A stretch of DNA of 6,680 nt from an uncultured Selenomonas sp. (GTDB lineage Bacteria > Bacillota > Negativicutes > Selenomonadales > Selenomonadaceae). Of this stretch, positions 1 to 5,687 are shown piece after piece. The stretch spans positions 1 to 6,680 of the forward strand of contig CALYVJ010000092.1 in the NCBI GenBank assembly GCA_945494195.1, in the 5' to 3' direction. Both the position numbers and the translations under genes were made by a program. The notes beneath the pieces are model-generated. The model saw nothing but the letters and a program-made list of their open reading frames with translations, had not been told where the DNA came from and ran no database searches. Numbering within the stretch: the stretch's first letter is position 1; each line of letters opens with the position of its first letter.

Positions 1-1217
1 AGGGCTGGCTGCCCCTGCCCTTCCGCATAGGCGGCGGCACTTTCCGCGGCAATCTTTCCCTCCACAAAGGCACCGGTCACATATTTCTGCGGGCAGCCGC
101 CAGCCACGTCGCCAGCTGCGAACAGCCCCGGCAGCGTCGTCGCCCGCACCGCATCGATCCAATAGCCGCTGGCCGTATGGCCGCCCACCACATAGGGCTC
201 GGAGCCCTCCACCTCCACATTGGCGCTGGCAGGGCCTAGCCCCGTCTCGCGCCACTTCATGGTCTGGGCCGGTGCCATGTTGAGATAGGCCCGCTCCAGC
301 GAAGCCTGCTGCACCTCGGTGATGCCCTCGGTTTCCAGATAGCAGGGGCCCCGCCCGGCCAGATTCTCGCTGACCACGGCATACAGGCGCTCTGACGTCG
401 TATTGCCGTATCTATGCTGATAGCGCTCCCCCGCTGCGTTGACCTGAGCCGCGCCGACGCCCTGAGCCAATGTTCCCGTCGGCGCAATGGTACCCTTGCA
501 GCGCAGGGCGATGAACCGCATCTCAAAGGTCGTCATCTCCGCGCCAGCCCGCAGGCCCATGGCATAGCCAGCCCCGGTATTGAAGGGACTGTACCACATC
601 TTGTGGCGGGAACGGCCCGGATGATTGGGCCGGTAGAGCCCGGCCGCACCGCCCGTGGCACAGATGACGGCCTTGGCCTGCAGGAAATACAACTTCTCCT
701 GCCGCACGCCGACGCCCCAGGCGCCAGTCACCGAGCCATCATCAGCCTGCAAATAGTCGACGACACTTACATGTTCCAGCACTTCTACATTTTTGCTCTT
801 GCGCACCGCCATCGCCAGCAGCGGCTTGATATTTTCACCATTTATCTTGAGATTGCGCCACCCGCGGGAGACATACTGGCCCCGCTCATCCTTCAGAATG
901 ACAAGTCCCAGCTCTTCCATATGACGGGTCACTTCGTTGAGCCCCTGGGACATCGTCAGCAGCAGGTCATCGCGCACAATGCCCGCCGCGTCTTTCGCCG
1001 CGTAATCGGCATAATCCTCGGGACTGTGCCCCGGCGTGATATAGGCATTCAGGGCATTGACCCCAGCGGCCAGACAGCCGCTGCGCTTGATGCCGGCCTT
1101 ATCCACCAACAGCACCCTCAGCTCCGGACGGTCTTTGGCCAAGATAATGGCCGCATAGCAGCCAACGGCACCGCCGCCCACAATCAGCACATCGGCTGTC
1201 TTATCCAAAACTTCCAT
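1..1217 (-). CDS. aprA: AprA-type adenylylsulfate (APS) reductase, flavoprotein alpha subunit (3' end outside window)
   Basis: Predicted FAD flavoprotein that reduces APS to sulfite and AMP in the cytoplasm, normally paired with a ferredoxin-like AprB. I translated 405 open codons from ATG 1217 to the window edge; the C-terminus is missing (full-length relatives are, from memory, about 550-650 residues). Seen: an N-terminal dinucleotide-binding glycine motif GGGAVG at 14-19; KRSG at 44-47 followed by AAGVNALN at 50-57, the block AprA proteins show as KRSGAVAQGLSAIN; RHKMWYSPFN at 204-213; GAEMTTFEMRF at 225-235, matching the AprA GAEMT..E.RF block; and a second FAD segment AAGDVAGGCPQKYVTGAF from 367. 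The start lies 19 bp after the cysA stop, with AGGA about 12 nt upstream, a rather long spacing; no better in-frame start exists. Its place last in a sulfate-uptake operon supports APS reduction for assimilation. The alternative is another member of the fumarate reductase/succinate dehydrogenase flavoprotein superfamily, less likely given the AprA-specific blocks. Confidence 0.82.
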   Translation of the reverse strand, partial: MEVLDKTADVLIVGGGAVGCYAAIILAKDRPELRVLLVDKAGIKRSGCLAAGVNALNAYITPGHSPEDYADYAAKDAAGIVRDDLLLTMSQGLNEVTRHMEELGLVILKDERGQYVSRGWRNLKINGENIKPLLAMAVRKSKNVEVLEHVSVVDYLQADDGSVTGAWGVGVRQEKLYFLQAKAVICATGGAAGLYRPNHPGRSRHKMWYSPFNTGAGYAMGLRAGAEMTTFEMRFIALRCKGTIAPTGTLAQGVGAAQVNAAGERYQHRYGNTTSERLYAVVSENLAGRGPCYLETEGITEVQQASLERAYLNMAPAQTMKWRETGLGPASANVEVEGSEPYVVGGHTASGYWIDAVRATTLPGLFAAGDVAGGCPQKYVTGAFVEGKIAAESAAAYAEGQGQPA

Positions 1218-1236
1218 TCGTCTTTCACATCCTGTA

Positions 1237-2301
1237 TCAAATAACCACCGACTCTTCCTGTTTCGCCCGGTTTTCAATGATCTGGGTCTTCCCGCCGGCG
1301 AAACTGTAGACGCGGTGAATCAAAACCAGCGCCCGGTCCCCCTCCTGCAAGGGTTTCTTTTCGAGGCTGCGCCAGCCATATAAGAGCTGGCCTTTGACCT
1401 CCACCACCACTTGCAGGCTGCTGCCCCGGAAATAGGTGGCCCTGACCGTGCCCTGTTCCGCCGCCAGGGGCATCAGGATTTCCTCCTCCTCGGCAGCAAT
1501 CTCCAGGAATTCCGGCCGCAGGATGCCCTCATGGCTGCCTGCGCCATTCGTAAATCCCTTGAACACCGTATAGTCGGGAACATGCACCGACTCACCGATG
1601 AAATCCGCCACAAAGGGCGTCTCGGGATGCTGATAGATGGCAGCTGGCGAACCAGCCTGCTCCACATGGCCGTGATTCGTGATGATGATGTCATCGGCCA
1701 CCTCCACCGCCTCATCCTGGTCATGGGTGACAAAGATACTGGTGATGCCCAGCTGATGGATGGTGGCCCGCAGCCATTGTCTCAGTTCCTTGCGCACCTT
1801 CGCATCGATGGCCGCAAAAGGTTCATCCAATAACAGAAGCTCCGGCTCTGGGGCCAAGGCCCGTGCAAAGGCTACCCGCTGCCGCTGGCCCCCTGAAAGC
1901 TGCTGCGGATAACGGGTGGCAAATTCTTTAAGCCCAATAAGCTCCACAAGCTTATCCACCCGCGCGGTAATTTCCTTTGGCGGCACCTTCTGTACCTTGA
2001 GCCCAAAGGCGATATTTTCCCATACCGTCATATGGCGGAACAACGCGTAGTTCTGGAACACAAAACCAATGCCGCGCTTCCCCGCCGGCAGGTCGTTGAC
2101 CCGCTTGCCCGCAATGAAGATATCCCCGCTGTCGGGATGCTCGAGGCCTGCAATCATGCGCAGGATGGTGGTCTTGCCACTGCCCGACGGTCCCAAGAGG
2201 CCGATAAGTTTTCCCTTTTCCACCGTCAGATTCACGTCATCTGAGGCCTTGAACGTGCCAAAATTCTTATGGATATGTTTAAGTTCTACTTCAATTGCCA
2301 T
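1237..2301 (-). CDS. cysA: Sulfate/thiosulfate ABC transporter ATP-binding protein CysA
   Basis: 354-residue ATPase that powers sulfate import on the cytoplasmic face of the CysT/CysW channel. Walker A GPSGSGKTT is at 37-45, Q-loop glutamine at 83 (FVFQNYALF), signature LSGGQ at 135-139, Walker B LLLLDEP at 155-161 with catalytic Glu160, D-loop Asp166 and switch histidine His193. Residues from about 240 form the C-terminal TOBE-like regulatory region usual for CysA/MalK-type ATPases. Length is normal for CysA. The ATG overlaps the last 11 bp of cysW, so translation was probably coupled to cysW; a GGGG run sits a few bases ahead of the start, inside cysW. All catalytic residues are present, so this gene looks functional although the permease gene upstream is broken. 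Assignment to sulfate rather than another anion rests mainly on sbp, cysT and cysW beside it. Confidence 0.95.
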   Translation of the reverse strand: MAIEVELKHIHKNFGTFKASDDVNLTVEKGKLIGLLGPSGSGKTTILRMIAGLEHPDSGDIFIAGKRVNDLPAGKRGIGFVFQNYALFRHMTVWENIAFGLKVQKVPPKEITARVDKLVELIGLKEFATRYPQQLSGGQRQRVAFARALAPEPELLLLDEPFAAIDAKVRKELRQWLRATIHQLGITSIFVTHDQDEAVEVADDIIITNHGHVEQAGSPAAIYQHPETPFVADFIGESVHVPDYTVFKGFTNGAGSHEGILRPEFLEIAAEEEEILMPLAAEQGTVRATYFRGSSLQVVVEVKGQLLYGWRSLEKKPLQEGDRALVLIHRVYSFAGGKTQIIENRAKQEESVVI

Positions 2302-2927
2302 TTCTTAGCCCCCGTTTCGCCCGCCATTCCACCAGATTCCGCAGGATCAGGATGATGACGGCCAGAATCACCAGAATCGATGCCACGGCAAAGGCCGCCG
2401 TGAAATTGTATTCGTTATAGAGGATTTCGATATGCAGCGGCAGGGTATTCGTCTTGCCCCGGATATGTCCCGAAACTACCGACACCGCACCGAATTCCCC
2501 CAGGGCCCTGGCGGTACAGAGTATCACGCCATAGAGCAACGCCCACTTGATATTCGGCAGGGTCACCCGCCGGAAAATCGTCCAGCCGCTGGCCCCCATC
2601 GTCGCCGCGGCCTCCTCCTCGCTGCGCCCATGGGCCTCCATGACCGGCACCAGCTCCCGGGTGATGAACGGAAAGGTCACGAACACCGTGGCGAGGATGA
2701 TGCCCGGCACCGCGAAGATGATCGCGATGTGCTCAGCCCGCAGGAAGGGATAGAGGGGACTCATGCGGCCAAACAGGATGACAAACAGCAAACCGGCCAC
2801 CACCGGAGAAATGGCAAACGGCAGATCCAGCAGCGAACTCCCAAAAGCCTTGCCGCGGAAATCGTATTTCGTGAGCAGCCAGTCCGATAAGCCCCCATTG
2901 ACTGAATTTATGCGGTTTCACTGCCAA
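2291..2927 (-). pseudogene. cysW: cysW, sulfate ABC transporter permease, with internal frame-shifting deletion
   Basis: One of the two channel subunits of the sulfate importer, here broken. A normal CysW start is visible from TTG 2927 (MAVKPHKFSQWGLIGLA), 3 bp after the cysT stop and 6 nt after the Shine-Dalgarno GGGGGTG. After about 16 codons the sequence jumps, near 2882-2877, into the middle of a permease in another frame: WLLTKYDFRGK, then LLDLPFAISPVVAGLLF. From there 196 codons run intact to TGA 2293-2291, including the ATPase-docking EAA loop (EEEAAATMGASGW...VTLPN). The neighbouring CysT has 82 residues before the matching Trp of its LLAWVLVRYEF, so about 60-65 codons (TM1, the periplasmic loop and most of TM2) are missing, and the lost length is 3n+2. 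The first frame then reads nonsense to a stop at 2733. A GTG at 2803 could only yield a truncated protein. Genuine deletion or assembly collapse; the sequence alone cannot decide. Confidence 0.85.
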
Positions 2928-2930
2928 CTT

Positions 2931-3761
2931 TCACACCCCCTGTTTCTGCACGCGATAGCGCTGATACCCATTGATGACCAATAAGATGACAAAGGACAAG
3001 AGCAGCAGCACCAGCGCAATGGCCGCCGCTGCCTGATAGTCGAACTGCTCCAGCTTAGCCATGATCAAGAGCGGTGCGATTTCCGTCTCATAGGGAAGAT
3101 TGCCCGCAATGAAAACCACGCTGCCGTACTCGCCAACCCCCCGGGCAAAGGCCAAAGAAAAACCCGTGAGCAGCGGCGATACCAGCTCAGGAAAAATTAC
3201 ACGGCGAAAGGTCAGCCAATCGCCTGCCCCCAGCAAAGATGCCGCCTCCTCCACCTGCGGGTCGAGGTCCCGCAGCACCGGCTGGACGCTGCGGGCCACA
3301 AAGGGCAGGCCTACAAAGACCATCGCTAACGTAATGCCCAGCGGCGAAAAGGCCGAGGGAATCCCCAGTGCATACAGGTACTGGCCCAGCCAGCCGTTTT
3401 CCGCATAGAGCGTCGTAAGCGCAATGCCCGCCACCGCCGTGGGCAGGGCAAAGGGCAGATCGATAAGGCCATCGAGAAGCCCCTTGCCGAAGAACTCATA
3501 GCGGACGAGCACCCAGGCCAGCAGCAGCCCGAAGACACCATTCATCACCGCTGCCGCCAGTGCCGTCAGCAGGCTGATATAATACGCATGGAAGACGCGG
3601 TAATCCAGCACCACTGCCAAAAATTTCTCCCAGCCCATGCCTGCGGTATACAGGACAAAAGCGGCCAGCGGAATCAATAAGATAAGCGAGAGATAAAAGA
3701 ATGTGATGCCGCAGGTAAAGCGATATCCCGGAATGACTTTCTTATTGCTGAAACTGCTCAC
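2931..3761 (-). CDS. cysT: Sulfate ABC transporter permease CysT (CysU)
   Basis: 276-residue inner-membrane channel subunit that pairs with CysW to pass sulfate from Sbp to the cytoplasm. Hydrophobic segments lie near 17-40, 60-85, 98-120, 140-158, 195-215 and 243-265, the six helices expected. The cytoplasmic EAA loop that docks on CysA runs from about 171 to 191 (EEAASLLGAGDW, then FRRVIFPE). LIDLPFALPTAVAG at 99-112 is a characteristic CysT block; CysW has SPVVAG at the matching place. The start is GTG 3761, chosen because AAGGAGG at 3775-3769 stands exactly 7 nt upstream. The gene begins 21 bp after the sbp stop. Its last codons (CAG GGG GTG TGA) double as the ribosome binding site of cysW. 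No defects seen. Confidence 0.95.
   Translation of the reverse strand: MSSFSNKKVIPGYRFTCGITFFYLSLILLIPLAAFVLYTAGMGWEKFLAVVLDYRVFHAYYISLLTALAAAVMNGVFGLLLAWVLVRYEFFGKGLLDGLIDLPFALPTAVAGIALTTLYAENGWLGQYLYALGIPSAFSPLGITLAMVFVGLPFVARSVQPVLRDLDPQVEEAASLLGAGDWLTFRRVIFPELVSPLLTGFSLAFARGVGEYGSVVFIAGNLPYETEIAPLLIMAKLEQFDYQAAAAIALVLLLLSFVILLVINGYQRYRVQKQGV
2934..2940 (-). promoter_or_regulatory. Ribosome binding site of cysW inside the end of cysT
   Basis: GGGGGTG lies in the last two sense codons and first stop base region of cysT and stands 6 nt before TTG 2927, or 12 nt before GTG 2921. The spacing favours TTG as the cysW start and implies translational coupling to cysT. It marks the true 5' end of the broken cysW gene. 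Confidence 0.6.
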
Positions 3762-3768
3762 TTTCCTG

Positions 3769-3775
3769 CCTCCTT
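3769..3775 (-). promoter_or_regulatory. Ribosome binding site deciding the GTG start of cysT
   Basis: AAGGAGG, a near-perfect anti-16S match, 7 nt before GTG 3761. It lies in the 21-bp gap after the sbp stop and fixes the non-ATG start. Confidence 0.85.
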
Positions 3776-3782
3776 CACCGTG

Positions 3783-4814
3783 TCATTTCTTCTCATAGAT
3801 CTGGTCAAAGGTACCGCCATCGGCGAAATGCTCCTTCTGGGCCTTCGTCCAGCCGCCAAAAGCCTCATCGATCGTCACGAGCTTGAGGGGCAGGAATACC
3901 TTGGCATACTTAGCGGCCACCTCTTTGTCACGGGGACGGTAGAAATTCTTAGCGGCGATTTCCTGGCCCTCTTTGCTGTAGAGGAAGTTGATGTAGGCCT
4001 CGGCCAGCTTACGCGTGCCCTTGCGCTCCACCACTTCATCGACTACCGCCACCGACGGCTCCGCCAGGATGCTGATGGACGGCACTACGATCTCATAATC
4101 GTCCGGTGCATCCTTCACCGACAGCAGGGCTTCATTCTCCCAGGCAATCAAGACATCCCCCTGCCCGCGCTGGACGAAGGAAGTCGTTGCACCACGGGCA
4201 CCGGAATCCAGTGCCACCACATGGTTGAACAGTACCTTGAGGAAATCCTTTATCTTGGCCTCATCGCCATTGTTATGCTCCTTGGCATATTCCCAAGCTG
4301 CCAGATAGTTCCAGCGGGCACCGCCTGACGTCTTCGGATTCGGCGTCACGATCTGCACATCGTCCCGCACCAGGTCGTTCCAGTCGTGGATGTTCTTCGG
4401 GTTGCCCTTGCGCACCAGGAAGACGATCGTCGAGGTATAAGGTGCCGAGTTATCGGGGAATTTCTTGATCCAGTCCTTGTCGATGAGACCTGCCTGGGCA
4501 ATCTCATCCACGTCATAGGCCAAGGCCAGCGTGACCACATCTGCCTCGAGCCCATCGCGCACCGACCGGGCCTGCTTGCCCGAACCGCCATGAGACTGGG
4601 AGAAGGTCACGTCTTCGCCGGATTCTTTTTTCCATTCCTCCTTGAACTTCGCATTGAACTCCGCGAAGAGCTCACGGGTCGGGTCATAGGAGACATTGAG
4701 GAACTCCTTGCCAGCGCTGCCGCTGTCTGCCGTTGCATTGCCGCCGCACCCCGTCAGCGCCCCCATGGCCAATACCAAACCTGCCGCAAGTCCAAACCAT
4801 TTTTTCGCCTTCAT
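3783..4814 (-). CDS. sbp: Sulfate-binding lipoprotein of the ABC importer
   Basis: 343-residue extracytoplasmic receptor that captures sulfate and delivers it to CysT/CysW. With ATG 4814 as start, the protein opens with MKAKKW, a hydrophobic stretch and the lipobox LTGC with Cys23, so it should be a membrane-anchored lipoprotein rather than a free periplasmic protein. Sulfate-binding family signatures follow: SYDPTRE at 42-48, [11 protein letters not shown] at 73-83 and NPKTSGGAR at 159-167, the last being the classical second signature of prokaryotic sulfate-binding proteins. Length is normal. An in-frame GTG at 4823 would add three residues, but it overlaps the best Shine-Dalgarno (GAGGAG 4828-4823, 8 nt before the ATG), so ATG 4814 is preferred. 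It is the first gene of the sbp-cysT-cysW-cysA-aprA operon and has its own promoter and a long hairpin-bearing leader. Thiosulfate is a possible second ligand. Confidence 0.94.
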   Translation of the reverse strand: MKAKKWFGLAAGLVLAMGALTGCGGNATADSGSAGKEFLNVSYDPTRELFAEFNAKFKEEWKKESGEDVTFSQSHGGSGKQARSVRDGLEADVVTLALAYDVDEIAQAGLIDKDWIKKFPDNSAPYTSTIVFLVRKGNPKNIHDWNDLVRDDVQIVTPNPKTSGGARWNYLAAWEYAKEHNNGDEAKIKDFLKVLFNHVVALDSGARGATTSFVQRGQGDVLIAWENEALLSVKDAPDDYEIVVPSISILAEPSVAVVDEVVERKGTRKLAEAYINFLYSKEGQEIAAKNFYRPRDKEVAAKYAKVFLPLKLVTIDEAFGGWTKAQKEHFADGGTFDQIYEKK

Positions 4815-4822
4815 TTCAAACA

Positions 4823-4828
4823 CTCCTC
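4823..4828 (-). promoter_or_regulatory. Ribosome binding site deciding the sbp start
   Basis: GAGGAG 8 nt before ATG 4814. The alternative in-frame GTG at 4823 falls inside this site, which argues for the ATG and for a signal peptide beginning MKAKK. Confidence 0.7.
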
Positions 4829-4836
4829 ATCCTTCA

Positions 4837-5017
4837 TACTAATGACCTATATCAGAAACATATACGAAAAAAGCCTATGGACGCACAGAACGCTCAGACT
4901 TATCCTCGCGGTTCCTGTACGGCTCCATAGGCTTTCGTTTTTCGAATGACCTGCGGTTATCCGTTTAATCATATTTATCATATATGCTTTCTTTCGATTG
5001 TTAATAGTCTATATCAG
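4837..5017. repeat. Two copies of a 19-bp direct repeat around CTATATCAG in the sbp control region
   Basis: Copies at 4837-4855 and 4999-5017 match at 14 of 19 positions, with the 9-bp CTATATCAG and the TAAT identical in both. One copy overlaps the sbp -10; the other lies between the leader hairpin and the ribosome binding site. Candidate operator sites. Confidence 0.5.
4867..4935 (-). terminator. Large two-tier hairpin with U6 tail in the sbp leader: attenuator or yezD terminator
   Basis: On minus-strand RNA, AAAGCCTATGGA (4935-4924) pairs perfectly with TCCATAGGCTTT (4881-4870). After a 2-nt bulge (4923-4922), CGTACA-G-GAAC (4921-4911) pairs with GTTCTGTGCG (4891-4882) through one G.U pair and one bulged G, leaving a 19-nt loop (4910-4892). 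Six U (4872-4867) follow the GGC of the outer stem. The G.U pair becomes a C/A mismatch on the plus strand, so the minus-strand transcript is the better-folded one. The hairpin lies downstream of the sbp promoter and about 52 nt before the sbp start. It can therefore end yezD transcripts and also attenuate transcripts starting at the sbp promoter. No known riboswitch class was recognised. Confidence 0.7.
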
Positions 5018-5034
5018 CTCAAGCCATTTGTCAA
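5006..5034 (-). promoter_or_regulatory. Promoter of the sbp-cysTWA-aprA operon
   Basis: TTGACA (5034-5029), a 17-bp spacer, then TAGACT (5011-5006), predicting a start near 5000 and a leader of about 185 nt. It sits directly after the yezD stop. The repeat CTATATCAG (5009-5017) overlaps the upstream half of the -10, a good position for a repressor. Confidence 0.7.
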
Positions 5035-5060
5035 GTCTGTCATGCTGCCTGGCAGAACAT

Positions 5061-5408
5061 TCAGATGCCCTCACCATCCAATCCGGTAAAGCGCTGTTTC
5101 TCCGTCCGCTCCATCTGCACGACGCTTCCACGCTTCACCACGATGACCAGCCGCCCATACTGCAGACGGCAAAATTCCTGCCGGATATGCTCGGCAACAT
5201 GCTGGCGTTGTTTTTCACTCCATACCTGCTCGTCCCGCTGGCAGCCAAAACTTTCGATCCGCAGTTTTTCCTTCCACTCCACCTGGACCAAAATTCCATC
5301 CTGCGCGACCAAAACCACTTCACCGTAGCTGATGAGCTGCAAAATCTTGAGGATCTCAGCCATGACGCCAGCAGGAACTTCTCCCACACACAATTTTCTC
5401 CCGGCCAT
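5061..5408 (-). CDS. YezD/DUF2292-family small protein with two tandem domains
   Basis: 115-residue protein without signal peptide or membrane helix, so cytosolic. It contains two diverged copies of the short DUF2292 (YezD-like) unit. Copy 1 at about 16-51 reads ILKILQLISYGEVVLV, then DGILVQVEWKEKLRI; copy 2 at about 71-107 reads YGRLVIVVKRGSVVQMERTEKQRF. The shared frame is YG-x-(V/L)-V-x-V, x-G-x-x-VQ-(V/M)-E and EK-x-R. Single-domain relatives are usually about 50-65 residues, so two copies in one chain is unusual. Copy 2 keeps the typical RTEK-x-RF end; copy 1 has drifted to KEKLRI. Start ATG 5408 follows AGGGGGG (5422-5416) by 7 nt. From memory, YezD-like proteins are often next to sulfur-assimilation genes, which fits the sbp operon directly downstream; the biochemical role is unknown to me. 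It has its own promoter, and read-through into sbp is possible up to the hairpin at 4867-4935. Confidence 0.78.
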   Translation of the reverse strand: MAGRKLCVGEVPAGVMAEILKILQLISYGEVVLVAQDGILVQVEWKEKLRIESFGCQRDEQVWSEKQRQHVAEHIRQEFCRLQYGRLVIVVKRGSVVQMERTEKQRFTGLDGEGI

Positions 5409-5458
5409 CCATCCGCCCCCCTAAAATATACTTATCAGATATGTTTAATTTATATTGT

Positions 5459-5487
5459 ATAATATACCTTTTCTTTGCATTCGTCAA
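5459..5487 (-). promoter_or_regulatory. Promoter of the yezD-like gene
   Basis: TTGACG (5487-5482), 17-bp spacer, TATTAT (5464-5459), predicting a start near 5452 and a leader of about 44 nt. The -10 lies inside the 11-bp palindrome GTATAATATAC (5457-5467). The leader holds TATCAG at 5433-5438 (plus-strand reading), shared with the sbp control region. Confidence 0.72.
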
Positions 5488-5525
5488 CCCATTTCAAAAA
5501 AAATAATGCAATAGTGTAAACAAGC

Positions 5526-5538
5526 ATACTTACAGTAT
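5526..5538. promoter_or_regulatory. Inverted repeat ATACT-TAC-AGTAT between divergent promoters
   Basis: Perfect 5-bp arms with a 3-bp spacer, directly next to the -35 of the plus-strand promoter and 39 bp from the yezD -35. Position suits a regulator acting on one or both promoters; the regulator is not in the window. Confidence 0.35.
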
Positions 5539-5567
5539 TTGACAAGTAAACGGGGAAATGATATTTT
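5539..5567 (+). promoter_or_regulatory. Divergent plus-strand promoter
   Basis: TTGACA (5539-5544), 17-bp spacer, TATTTT (5562-5567), predicting a start near 5574 and a transcript of about 160 nt that ends at the terminator 5688-5735. Its -35 lies about 51 bp from the yezD -35 on the opposite strand and directly abuts the dyad ATACT-TAC-AGTAT (5526-5538). Confidence 0.5.
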
Positions 5568-5686
5568 GGACCTGATAGATATAGTATCTGAACACAGACA
5601 GAAAGGAAGGCGGCGACACCTGCTTCTGCCCGGCCTGCACCGCTGGCAAGGCCATCCTCGACAATCGCGACGTCCTGTTAGGCTGA
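5566..5686 (+). pseudogene. Short cysteine-rich reading frame, apparently frame-broken; family not recognised
   Basis: From 5603 to the TGA at 5684-5686 one frame reads KEGGDTCFCPACTAGKAI, then LDNRDVLLG. Of the 23 codons from 5615, 20 end in G or C, like the real genes here, and the three cysteines form C-x-C-x-x-C. This frame has no ATG, GTG or TTG start: a TAG stands at 5582. The frame one base away, from TTG 5566 (preceded by GGGG 5552-5555), reads DLIDIVSEHRQK and would join it if a single base were removed from the AAAGG run near 5602. So it is either a small gene broken by a 1-nt insertion, a decayed 3' remnant, or chance within a small RNA. I do not know the family. Confidence 0.3.
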
Positions 5687-5687
5687 C

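Noticed and set aside
414..1244. Long plus-strand open frame opposite aprA (276 codons)
   Set aside because: Antisense shadow of the conserved aprA frame, without family features or ribosome binding site; typical for GC-rich third positions.
1411..1833. Plus-strand open frame inside cysA
   Set aside because: Shadow of the ATPase gene, whose motifs are all on the minus strand.
2291..2803. A complete short permease gene starting at GTG 2803
   Set aside because: GTG 2803 is the Val inside the conserved SPVVAG block of CysW. Homology continues upstream in frame to about 2881, so this is the body of a truncated cysW, not an intact small gene.
4867..4935. T-box leader, suggested by GGAACCGCG in the 5' arm of the sbp leader hairpin
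   Set aside because: Only about 90 nt precede it from the predicted start, too short for a normal Stem I with specifier loop. The core lacks the GGUGG before the N-ACCGCG, and it sits inside the terminator stem rather than in a separate antiterminator.
4867..4935. SAM (S-box), c-di-GMP or other standard riboswitch
   Set aside because: I could not find the conserved cores of these classes in either orientation; only isolated short similarities.
4386..4949. Plus-strand open frame opposite sbp and its leader
   Set aside because: Shadow of sbp; it runs through the hairpin and has no recognisable product.
4998..5462. Plus-strand open frame opposite the yezD-like gene
   Set aside because: The minus-strand frame has two recognisable DUF2292 units, a promoter and a ribosome binding site; the plus-strand frame has none of these.
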